Made by a program: the position numbers and the translations under genes. Source: Bacillus sp. HNG (lineage in GTDB: Bacteria; Bacillota; Bacilli; Bacillales; Bacillaceae_L). Taken from it: a stretch of DNA of 59,125 nucleotides. Below the pieces are notes generated by a model. That model saw only the letters and a list, made by a program, of their open reading frames with translations. It had not been told where the DNA came from and ran no database searches. The stretch covers positions 1 to 59,125 of the forward strand of contig NZ_QUQV01000018.1 of NCBI RefSeq assembly GCF_003400205.1. The letters are read 5' to 3'. This document shows positions 27,196 through 35,046 of the stretch, piece after piece. Each line of letters begins with the position of its first letter. The first letter of the stretch is position 1.

Positions 27196-28668
27196 TTATA
27201 TTTTTTCTGCTTTTATACGAGGGTAAATTATCCCAAGCAATAAGAAATAATACATCATAAAGGTATCAATTTCTAATATATTATACACCAATCCTCCTAC
27301 TATCATTGTGATGAAGAAAAATAAAGCTAGGATTGAGTATTCAATTTCTTTTCTCTTAAAGATCATTATTGTAATGAACAACAGGCTAAAGACAAATACT
27401 GAAAGAATTAGAACCCCTATTATACCCGTTTCAGCAAGAGTTAAAATATACTGATTATCTGAGTAAAAATCTGTTTGGATACCATAATTTTTATAGATAG
27501 GTGACGAGTATGCAAGTGTCGCCGCACCACCAAAAGTACCAAATCCAGCACCAATGATAGGATAATCTTTAAAAACTTCTATTGCTTTTGTCACATAGTA
27601 AATACGTCCATCTTGACTACTTAGTTCAACTGTATCCTCGGAAAAAGCTTCTTTAAAACGGTTGGCACCCTCTGATTTTTTGCCGCCACTAAAGCCAGTT
27701 TGCCCCTTATTAGTTGAACCATTTTGAGCATTATCTTCATTTTGTTCCACTGAAGTAACATAATCCTCATACAAACCAGCTGCGCTTGTCACACCGAAAA
27801 ACAAAAGACATGATGCACCTGCAATTAGTAATAGCTTTTTAAATCCTTTAAGAGTTCGGAACAGAACAAGATAGATCAGCACAAATGTTATTAAAGCTAA
27901 AGAAGCTCCTCTTGAATAAGTTAATACAAATGTTGCTCCTATAATCGATAGACCAATGTATATCAGCCAAATTTTGTTTCCTTTAATCACTTTAAGTAGA
28001 TAGAGCGATATTAAGAATGAAACAATTAAGTAAAGTGCCAATTCATTTGGACCTTTTAATAACCCATAAACCCTTACTTGGTTTGTCGGCGCCAGCCCCC
28101 AATTTTGCCATTCAAGAGGCATCAACCATGTTTTATCAGATATTTTTTCGATAAAACCGTGTAAAGAAATAATTACTGCAGTGATAAAAGTTATAATTGA
28201 TATTTTATTTAAAGTTTCTTGAGAAATCATCATTCTTTTCACGACGTAGTAAACAAAATACAATAAGATATAAGCTCTAATTTGAAAGATGATTGAAACT
28301 ATGCTAACTCCAGTGATAAGTCCCGAAATTGTACCGATAGCTAGATAGATAAATAAAGCTATTTCAAACAGATCAAATTTTAATAATGATTTTATATTCG
28401 TTCTATTTTCATAAATAGTTCTTATTAATAAAGAAAAGATAATTAAATCACTAATGATTTTAAGACCAGGATTTACTGAAGTAAGAAACGGTCTCACTGG
28501 AACATATAATAGAAGCATATATAGTCCTAATTCTTTTTTGTATAATGCAATTAGTGACAGGATTACAACAACAAAAATACCAACGTATTTATTACCAATT
28601 ATCAATGATAAAGCTACCAAAATTAAAGTAAAAGCGAGTAATAATATATCCTTAGTTGAAAATTTCAT
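27196..28668 (-). CDS. O-antigen ligase/polymerase-like membrane protein
   Basis: A 490-residue polytopic protein with about 12 predicted helices and a large extracytoplasmic loop holding a low-complexity patch (QNEDNAQNGSTNKGQTGF). The Wzy_C/RfaL-type signature is seen in TYSRGASLALITFVLIYL and GAGFGTFGG. Members polymerise or ligate undecaprenyl-linked repeat units; TuaE of the teichuronic acid locus is a Bacillus example. It is transcribed divergently from the LicD-like gene, sharing its 250-bp control region. Confidence 0.85.
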   Translation of the reverse strand: MKFSTKDILLLAFTLILVALSLIIGNKYVGIFVVVILSLIALYKKELGLYMLLLYVPVRPFLTSVNPGLKIISDLIIFSLLIRTIYENRTNIKSLLKFDLFEIALFIYLAIGTISGLITGVSIVSIIFQIRAYILLYFVYYVVKRMMISQETLNKISIITFITAVIISLHGFIEKISDKTWLMPLEWQNWGLAPTNQVRVYGLLKGPNELALYLIVSFLISLYLLKVIKGNKIWLIYIGLSIIGATFVLTYSRGASLALITFVLIYLVLFRTLKGFKKLLLIAGASCLLFFGVTSAAGLYEDYVTSVEQNEDNAQNGSTNKGQTGFSGGKKSEGANRFKEAFSEDTVELSSQDGRIYYVTKAIEVFKDYPIIGAGFGTFGGAATLAYSSPIYKNYGIQTDFYSDNQYILTLAETGIIGVLILSVFVFSLLFITIMIFKRKEIEYSILALFFFITMIVGGLVYNILEIDTFMMYYFLLLGIIYPRIKAEKI

Positions 28669-28735
28669 ATCTTTTACCTCGAATCTGTATTTGTGAAATA
28701 AGAATTTTTATTTTATAGTAATTTAATTGTTATTT

Positions 28736-28742
28736 TTCGACA
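28736..28742 (-). promoter_or_regulatory. 0A-box-like heptamer
   Basis: Minus-strand TGTCGAA, identical to the core Spo0A-binding heptamer, in the divergent region between the polymerase-like gene and licD. A single heptamer can occur by chance. Confidence 0.3.
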
Positions 28743-28846
28743 GACAACACTTAGGAATTATAACGTTTCTTTTTGTATAAATCAATGAAGAATAGTATGA
28801 AAAATCCGATTAAAAGACAAATCTCTACAATTTTTTAAATAAGCAA

Positions 28847-28883
28847 TGTCGAAATTGAAAGTAAAGTGTCTGTTTGGTATAAT
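28847..28883 (+). promoter_or_regulatory. licD promoter with overlapping 0A-box-like site
   Basis: TTGAAA (28855-28860), 17 nt, TATAAT (28878-28883) with an extended TGG before the -10. A TGTCGAA heptamer at 28847-28853 abuts the -35, the position used by Spo0A at some activated sigma-A promoters. The promoter is well supported; Spo0A control is a guess. Confidence 0.7.
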
Positions 28884-28918
28884 ATTGACTATTAATTTAG
28901 AATGAAGGGGAACGTCAA

Positions 28919-29659
28919 ATGAAACCGTTCGTAAATTCAACACTTAAATATGTTAGAACACTAAAGATATACGATGCAATTAAAACAAATAAAGTTTTAA
29001 GATTAATTAAGGATCGTTATGATCAGAAAGAGTTTAGTAAGGCTCAAGCAAATGTTCATGTCTATGGACTTCAGACGCTGACTTTAATGAGAGAAGCTTT
29101 TGAAGAAATCGGACATGAGTTTTGGTTAGATTACGGTACCTTGTTAGGTGCTGTTCGTGAAAAAGACTTTATTGGACATGATAAAGACCTTGATATTGGA
29201 ACATTTGAATTTCCTGATGATAAAAAGAAGGAATTAGAAAAAATTCTGCTAAAAAAAGGGTTTACGAAGCACAAACAGTATGAATTGAATGGTAAAATTA
29301 TTGAAGAAGCATATAATTATAAGGGTGCTCACATCGACATATTTTATTACCACCATGGCGATGAGGGGAAAATATGGTGTTATTTCTGTGATATAGGCAC
29401 CAACATGAGTTTTGAAAATCATGAAAATTATCAACTTACTGTTGGTTATATTAACCATAAAGTAACAAACCGATTTGATGGTCTAACCACGTATTTATTT
29501 AAAGGTGAAGAATTCCATATTCCCAAAAATTATGTTGAGTATTTAATCGATAATTATGGAGAAACCTACATGGTAGTGGATAAGAGTTGGGTTACAGGAA
29601 GTTCACCTAAAAACATTCAACTTTTAGACGATGTGATTTCCGTGAAAGAGTTTATTTAA
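28919..29659 (+). CDS. licD: LicD family phosphotransferase (probable phosphocholine transferase)
   Basis: LicD proteins move phosphocholine from CDP-choline to a sugar of a teichoic acid or LPS; the wider fukutin/LicD family includes other phospho-group transferases. The 246-residue protein shows the signature near residue 65: FWLDYGTLLGAVREKDFI followed by GHDKDLDIG, with the acidic residues thought to bind metal. There is no membrane segment, as usual. The next gene is a flippase, as in the pneumococcal tacF-licD1-licD2 locus, and licB/licC lie 12 kb on. Choline as the donated group is inferred from that context. Confidence 0.85.
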   Translation: MKPFVNSTLKYVRTLKIYDAIKTNKVLRLIKDRYDQKEFSKAQANVHVYGLQTLTLMREAFEEIGHEFWLDYGTLLGAVREKDFIGHDKDLDIGTFEFPDDKKKELEKILLKKGFTKHKQYELNGKIIEEAYNYKGAHIDIFYYHHGDEGKIWCYFCDIGTNMSFENHENYQLTVGYINHKVTNRFDGLTTYLFKGEEFHIPKNYVEYLIDNYGETYMVVDKSWVTGSSPKNIQLLDDVISVKEFI

Positions 29660-29665
29660 TGATTA

Positions 29666-29694
29666 CAAACACCTCTTTTAGAGGTGATTTTTGT
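29666..29694 (+). terminator. Terminator-like hairpin between licD and the flippase gene
   Basis: CACCTC and GAGGTG pair around TTTTA, followed by ATTTTTG. The stem is short and the next gene begins 30 bp on, so partial read-through is likely. Confidence 0.6.
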
Positions 29695-29724
29695 TTACAA
29701 ATAATTATAAAAGGGATTTAGCGA

Positions 29725-31179
29725 ATGAAAAAATCAATCTTAAAAAATGCACTATATAAAATCACGTTAAATTTCTTTAATCTAGTTATCCCGCTATTAA
29801 TTGGTCCATATGTATTCCGTGTACTTGGTTCTGAATCAATTGGAAGAGTAAAATATGCGGAGTCCATTTTCAATTATTTTTTCATCTTTGCTTCATTCGG
29901 GGTATATCAATATGGTTTAAGGGAAATTAGTAGAATCAAGCATGACAAACAGAAGGTTACTAAGGTATTCACGAGTTTATTTACTATTAGTTTGCTTACC
30001 AACCTTATTGTTTTTGCGATTTTTGTCTTAGTATCTTTTATGGGTTTTGGTCAAGATGTTATCTTCCCTGTCCTCCTTATCTTTGGGATTAACTTCGTCC
30101 TAAATGTTTTTTACGTAGAGTGGATGAATGAAGCCTTCGAAAGCTATGACTTTATTACAATTAAAACAATCGCTGTTAAACTTATATATGTCATACTTTT
30201 GATCTCATTTATTAAAAACTCAGATGATTATATGTGGTTTGCGGTATTACTTGTTATTTCGACTTTTCTAAATAACATCATTAGTTTTGTGTACGTTAAA
30301 AAGAAAATTGCATTTAATTTCAAAGAAATTGAAATACTGCCTCATATTAAGCCTATGTTTTTAGTCGTTATCTTTATGAACGGGAATATTTTATATACCC
30401 AGCTTGATATATTTATGCTTGGACGTTTTGTATCAGAAGCCTCGGTTTCTTTCTATATTATGTCCCAGCAAATGATGATGATTATTAGCACACTGCTATT
30501 AAGTATAGTCCAGGTTACAATTCCTCGTCTGTCACATATGCTGGGCAGTGAGGATGAAGAATCGTATCTACTACTCATTCATAGGGTTGCCAGGGTTTAC
30601 TTCTTGGTATTATTCCCTGCCGCAGTAGGGTTATTTATTATATCCGATATCGGTGTAGTGGTTTACGGTGGGAAAGAATTTGCCGCCGCAGGACCTGTTT
30701 TATCTATTTTTTCCTTTTATATGGTCCTACTAGGGATTGATTCCATTTTCTCCAATCAAGTTATTTACATAAAGAAAAAAGAAAACATACTTGTACGATT
30801 TATTTTCATTAGTGGTCTATTGAATTTAATATTGAATATTGGCTGCGTTTATTTCGGTATCTTTAGTCCGGAAACAGCTATTTTAACCACAGCCATTTCC
30901 ACCTTCGTATTGGTTATAATGGAATATATTTATATAAGAAAGAAACTTCGAGTTCCTTTTCGAATCCTGTCTTTTCAAAACCTAAAATACTTATTGTTTT
31001 CTTTATCGTTCTTCCCTGTGTCAATGATCATCAAACACTTTGTTTCAGGGATTTTTACTCAGTTTGTACTCTTAATTACCGTTAATGTAGGACTATATGT
31101 ACTATTACTATTAATTAGTAAAGATGATCTGCTTCAGGATATGATAAGTAGGGTTTTGAATAAGCTAAGGAAAAGATAA
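29725..31179 (+). CDS. Wzx/TacF-type polysaccharide flippase
   Basis: Oligosaccharide flippase of the MOP superfamily, 484 residues with about 12-14 helices (opening ILKNALYKITLNFFNLVIPL, then LIGPYVFRVLG). It would move the lipid-linked repeat unit across the membrane. Pneumococcal TacF is the member that selects phosphocholine-bearing teichoic acid chains and lies beside licD, as this gene does. Whether this one also selects for choline cannot be told from sequence. AAAAGGG precedes the ATG. Confidence 0.88.
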   Translation: MKKSILKNALYKITLNFFNLVIPLLIGPYVFRVLGSESIGRVKYAESIFNYFFIFASFGVYQYGLREISRIKHDKQKVTKVFTSLFTISLLTNLIVFAIFVLVSFMGFGQDVIFPVLLIFGINFVLNVFYVEWMNEAFESYDFITIKTIAVKLIYVILLISFIKNSDDYMWFAVLLVISTFLNNIISFVYVKKKIAFNFKEIEILPHIKPMFLVVIFMNGNILYTQLDIFMLGRFVSEASVSFYIMSQQMMMIISTLLLSIVQVTIPRLSHMLGSEDEESYLLLIHRVARVYFLVLFPAAVGLFIISDIGVVVYGGKEFAAAGPVLSIFSFYMVLLGIDSIFSNQVIYIKKKENILVRFIFISGLLNLILNIGCVYFGIFSPETAILTTAISTFVLVIMEYIYIRKKLRVPFRILSFQNLKYLLFSLSFFPVSMIIKHFVSGIFTQFVLLITVNVGLYVLLLLISKDDLLQDMISRVLNKLRKR

Positions 31180-31217
31180 GTTGTTTTTAAATATTTTATA
31201 TATCGGAGAGATTCATT

Positions 31218-32273
31218 TTGAATAAAATCATGTATATGCTTAATTATGTAGGAAATGGTGGTACAGAAAATTATGTGTTTCACTTAATGAATGCAATTGG
31301 ACCAGAAAATTGTGTTTTAGTATATTCTGAAGATGGTCCAGGGATTGATAGATTTAAATCATTAAACATTAAAATGTATCAAGTTCATATGAATCATCCT
31401 TTTGATATAAAAGCTGCAAAAGCGATCAAAACAATTATTCGTAATGAGAAGATTGATATCGTCCATGCACAGTTTCTAAGGGAAAATTATATAGCAATCT
31501 TAGCTAAATTGATTGGAGCCCGAATAAAGGTTATTTGGACATACCATGTAGATGTTCCTATGAACTCAACCTTACAGTTATTAAACAGAATGATGACAAG
31601 CTATAACAAAGCAGTCATTACAGTTTCAAAGTTCATGGAAAATCAAATTACGAATAAAGGTGTATCCAAAAAAGTAGTAAAGCTTATATATAACGGGATT
31701 CAACAGCCGTCTATTCAAAGAAATGATACGACCTCTAAGATTCCCGTTCTTTCCGTCATTGGTAGGTTTACGGAAGAGAAAGGACATGCGTTCCTGTTAG
31801 AAAGTTTAGCTTATATTCAAAGAGAGCATCCGGAACTAGAATGGCAATGTAATCTTTTCGGAGAAGGACCTTTGATGGAAGAACTAAAGAATTCCAGCCG
31901 TGAATTGGGAATGGATGAAAGAGTTCACTTTAAAGGACATGTGTCTAACAAAGATGAAATGTATGTAAATACCGATATTGTCGTCCTTCCATCGAACAAT
32001 GATGCTCTTCCGTATGTTGGGATAGAGGCGATTGCCTATGGCATTCCTGTTATCGGGACAAATGTGGGTGGGATCCCTGAGATTGTTGTAGATGGCGAAA
32101 CAGGGTATATTGTGAATTATGGTGATACGAAGCAGCTTGCAGAAAAAATTGTCTTTCTAATTCAAAATCATGATATTTACAAAATGTTTTCAGAGAATGG
32201 AAAACGACATTTTAACAAACTATTTACTGAAACGAACATGATTGATAAAACCATTCATGTTTATAATTCTTAA
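31218..32273 (+). CDS. GT4 family glycosyltransferase
   Basis: A 351-residue GT-B glycosyltransferase starting at TTG (31218; GGAGAG seven bases before). Features are the N-terminal LNYVGNGGTENYVF, IGRFTEEKGHAFLLE, the GEGPLMEEL loop and the C-terminal ALPYVGIEAIAYGIPVIG followed by TNVGGIPE. It follows the flippase by 38 bp on the same strand, so it likely builds the same repeat unit. The sugar is unknown. Confidence 0.9.
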   Translation: MNKIMYMLNYVGNGGTENYVFHLMNAIGPENCVLVYSEDGPGIDRFKSLNIKMYQVHMNHPFDIKAAKAIKTIIRNEKIDIVHAQFLRENYIAILAKLIGARIKVIWTYHVDVPMNSTLQLLNRMMTSYNKAVITVSKFMENQITNKGVSKKVVKLIYNGIQQPSIQRNDTTSKIPVLSVIGRFTEEKGHAFLLESLAYIQREHPELEWQCNLFGEGPLMEELKNSSRELGMDERVHFKGHVSNKDEMYVNTDIVVLPSNNDALPYVGIEAIAYGIPVIGTNVGGIPEIVVDGETGYIVNYGDTKQLAEKIVFLIQNHDIYKMFSENGKRHFNKLFTETNMIDKTIHVYNS

Positions 32274-32330
32274 AATCTCGAAACAACATGATTCTTGCTT
32301 TTTGTTTGTTAAATGAAAAGGAGCATTCAA

Positions 32331-33206
32331 ATGAAGAAAATTCGAAAAGCTATTATTCCCGCTGCAGGTTTAGGAACACGCTTTTTACCTGCAACTAAAG
32401 CAATGCCGAAAGAAATGCTTCCAATTGTTGATAAGCCAACGATTCAGTATATCGTAGAAGAAGCAATTCAATCTGGAATTGAGGATATTATTATTGTCAC
32501 TGGGAAAGGAAAAAGATCCATTGAGGATCATTTCGACCATGCATTTGAACTTGAACAGAGCTTAATCGAAAAAGAGAAATTTGACTTACTTGAAAAGGTA
32601 CAGGCATCCACAAATATGGTTGATATTCATTATATACGTCAAAAGGAGCCAAAAGGATTAGGACATGCCATCTGGTGTGCACGTAATTTTATCGGGGATG
32701 AACCATTTGCTGTATTGCTCGGCGATGATATTGTACAGGCCGAAACCCCATGTCTTCGCCAATTAATGGATCAATACGAAAAAACATTATCATCTGTAAT
32801 TGGGATTCAACAAGTACCTGAAAATCAAACCCATCGCTATGGAATTATTGAACCATCAACAAATCGGGACCGACTCTATCAAGTCAATCAATTCGTTGAA
32901 AAACCAAAACAAGGTACAGCACCTTCCAACCTAGCGATTATTGGCAGATATATTTTAACACCTCAAATTTTCATGTATTTGGAGGACCAAGAAGTCGGTG
33001 CGGGTGGAGAAATTCAATTAACAGACGCCATTCAAAGGCTTAATGAAATCCAGCGAGTATTTGCCTACCAATTTGAAGGAACACGCTATGATGTCGGGGA
33101 AAAACTCGGATTTATCGAAACAACCATCGAATTCGCACTACAAAACGAAGAAATCCGCCCGGATCTCCTTCGCTACCTAACCGAACTAGTCAACAAGCAC
33201 ATATAA
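32331..33206 (+). CDS. gtaB: UTP-glucose-1-phosphate uridylyltransferase
   Basis: Makes UDP-glucose from UTP and glucose-1-phosphate for wall polymers and glycolipids. The start at 32331 has AAAGGAG. The 291-residue protein has the nucleotide-binding loop [20 protein letters not shown], the [13 protein letters not shown] motif and LLGDDIV. It is followed closely by galE, so the pair can supply UDP-glucose and UDP-galactose to the glycosyltransferases alongside. Confidence 0.95.
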   Translation: MKKIRKAIIPAAGLGTRFLPATKAMPKEMLPIVDKPTIQYIVEEAIQSGIEDIIIVTGKGKRSIEDHFDHAFELEQSLIEKEKFDLLEKVQASTNMVDIHYIRQKEPKGLGHAIWCARNFIGDEPFAVLLGDDIVQAETPCLRQLMDQYEKTLSSVIGIQQVPENQTHRYGIIEPSTNRDRLYQVNQFVEKPKQGTAPSNLAIIGRYILTPQIFMYLEDQEVGAGGEIQLTDAIQRLNEIQRVFAYQFEGTRYDVGEKLGFIETTIEFALQNEEIRPDLLRYLTELVNKHI

Positions 33207-33228
33207 ACGGAACAATGGGCTGTCCTCC

Positions 33229-33266
33229 GGTGGGACAAGGGGACAGGTTCACTGTCCCCCCTAAAT
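33229..33266 (+). repeat. Short palindromic repeat, copy 1 (before galE)
   Basis: Contains TGGGACAAGGGGACAGG, then TTCACTGTCCCC and CCTAAA. GGGGACAG and CTGTCCCC form a hairpin. An almost identical copy in the same orientation lies directly after galE. Confidence 0.8.
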
Positions 33267-33416
33267 CCTTCCTACAACCTCACCAATATTTCAGATTTTT
33301 CTCCCTCAATGTAGACGATTCCTGTCATTTCACCATTTTTCAAAATATGATAAACTAGTGGATATAAAAAGATTGTGTAAGGGAAATATATAAAGGCACA
33401 ATAAGGGGGTACCATC

Positions 33417-34424
33417 ATGGCTGTATTAATAACTGGTGGAGCCGGCTATATCGGCAGTCACACTTGTGTGGAGCTATTACATGCTGGTTATGAGATTGTT
33501 GTAGTAGATAATCTATCAAATAGCAAAATAGATTCCTTAACGCGAGTAAAAGAAATTACCGGCAAGGACTTTCCATTTTATCAAATAGATTTATTAGATA
33601 AAGGCTGTTTGGAATCTGTATTTTCCGATCATAAAATTGAAGCTGTTATCCATTTCGCTGGCTTGAAGGCGGTTGGAGAATCAGTAGAAATTCCATTACA
33701 TTATTACCGTAATAATTTGTCGGGGACTTTGGTGTTATGTGAGGTAATGAAAGCATTTGGAGTCAAGAGGATGGTCTTCAGTTCCTCGGCAACTGTATAT
33801 GGAATGCCAGACCGGGTACCCATTTCAGAAGATTTCCCATTAAGTGCGACTAATCCTTATGGACGCACGAAGTTAATGATTGAAGAGATCCTCCGTGATT
33901 TGTATGTTTCAGATCAAGAGTGGAGTGTTTCATTATTACGTTACTTCAACCCAATTGGTGCCCATCATAGTGGACGAATCGGGGAAGATCCAAATGGGCT
34001 ACCTAATAACTTAATGCCTTATATTACACAGGTTGCAATTGGTAAACTTAAGGAACTACGTGTATTTGGTAACGACTATCCGACTGTTGATGGGACGGGT
34101 GTAAGGGATTATATTCATGTCGTAGACCTAGCGAAAGGACACTTGAAAGCACTTGAGAAAATCATGTCTACTACAGGAGTAGAAGCCTATAACCTTGGAA
34201 CCGGTAGCGGCTACAGTGTACTCGAAATGGTAGCTGCCTTTCAAAAAGCGGCTGGAAAGACAATTCCATACAAAATTGTGGATCGCAGACCTGGTGATAT
34301 TGCTGTTTGCTATGCAGATCCAACAAAAGCAAAAGAAGAGCTTGGCTGGGTTGCAGAAAAAGGAATTGAAGAAATGTGCCAAGACTCCTGGAAATGGCAG
34401 TCAGAAAATCCGGAAGGGTATTAA
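33417..34424 (+). CDS. galE: UDP-glucose 4-epimerase
   Basis: Interconverts UDP-glucose and UDP-galactose with bound NAD. The 335-residue SDR protein has the Rossmann loop [18 protein letters not shown], the catalytic SSSATVYG serine/threonine and the Y-x3-K pair in [18 protein letters not shown] precedes the ATG. The gene is bracketed by two direct copies of one palindromic repeat, which may mark a cassette boundary. Confidence 0.96.
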   Translation: MAVLITGGAGYIGSHTCVELLHAGYEIVVVDNLSNSKIDSLTRVKEITGKDFPFYQIDLLDKGCLESVFSDHKIEAVIHFAGLKAVGESVEIPLHYYRNNLSGTLVLCEVMKAFGVKRMVFSSSATVYGMPDRVPISEDFPLSATNPYGRTKLMIEEILRDLYVSDQEWSVSLLRYFNPIGAHHSGRIGEDPNGLPNNLMPYITQVAIGKLKELRVFGNDYPTVDGTGVRDYIHVVDLAKGHLKALEKIMSTTGVEAYNLGTGSGYSVLEMVAAFQKAAGKTIPYKIVDRRPGDIAVCYADPTKAKEELGWVAEKGIEEMCQDSWKWQSENPEGY

Positions 34425-34461
34425 TGGGACACGGGGACAGGTTCCCTGTCCCACCCCTAAA
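34424..34461 (+). repeat. Short palindromic repeat, copy 2 (after galE)
   Basis: Contains TGGGACACGGGGACAGG, then TTCCCTGTCCC and ACCCCTAAA, matching copy 1 at all but a few positions and in the same orientation. It overlaps the end of galE and abuts the nagZ remnant. Confidence 0.8.
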
Positions 34462-35046
34462 AATACTTCCTTACAACCTCATCAATTTTTTGATTGATTT
34501 CCTCTAATGTCGAAGATTGGTTTTGTTTTTCATCAAGCTTGTATTTTTTCTTAAGTGCTAAGATTCGATACACACTCTCATTAATCCGCTCCTCAGAAAT
34601 CACTCCATCCGCAACAGCCTTTCCCAATGCTTCAATCGCTTCTTTTGCCTTTGGCTGATGATGGGCAATTAAGAGAATATCACTTCCAGCAAATACAGAT
34701 TTCACCGCTGCCTGTCCTACCGTATTATGTTTTGCAATTGCTCCCATTGTTAAATCATCTGTAATGACGACTCCTTCAAAACCCAATTCTTTACGCAAAA
34801 GCTCCGTAATCACGGCTTTTGACATCGTTGCCGGGTTCGACGCATAGAGCTTTGGCAATAAAATATGGGCTGTCATCACGACATCAGCATTGGGCCCATT
34901 TTTTCCTCAAGGCTAAGATGATTTATTTGCTCAACGATGTGCCGATCCAATCCATCCTTATATTCCATTTCATATTGAGAATCTTGGCTACATCCGGATA
35001 AGAAAAAAAACAGAAGCAAAGATAAACTAATGATTGTTCGATTCAT
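34457..35046 (-). pseudogene. nagZ: nagZ-like GH3 beta-N-acetylhexosaminidase with large internal deletion
   Basis: The 5' part, starting inside the end of the upstream gene (ATG 35046), encodes a lipoprotein signal with lipobox LSGC and the GH3 N-terminal motif HLSLEEKMG. The frame then breaks at a stop, while the shifted frame continues as KNGPNADVVMTAHILLPKLY, a motif that normally lies about 200 residues later, followed by FEGVVITDDLTMGAI and the usual C-terminus (ILALKKKYKL). So most of the barrel, including substrate-binding residues, is missing. The break falls in an AAAAATGGGCC tract, suggesting microhomology deletion. It cannot encode a working enzyme. Confidence 0.85.

Noticed and set aside
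28919-29659. LicD-like gene as a general nucleotidyltransferase or toxin
   Set aside because: The FWLDYGTLLGAVR and DKDLDIG signature and the flippase neighbour fit the LicD/fukutin family better.
34457-34879. Short intact hypothetical gene at 34457-34879
   Set aside because: It is the C-terminal third of GH3 NagZ with the upstream remnant in another frame, so it is described as part of a pseudogene.
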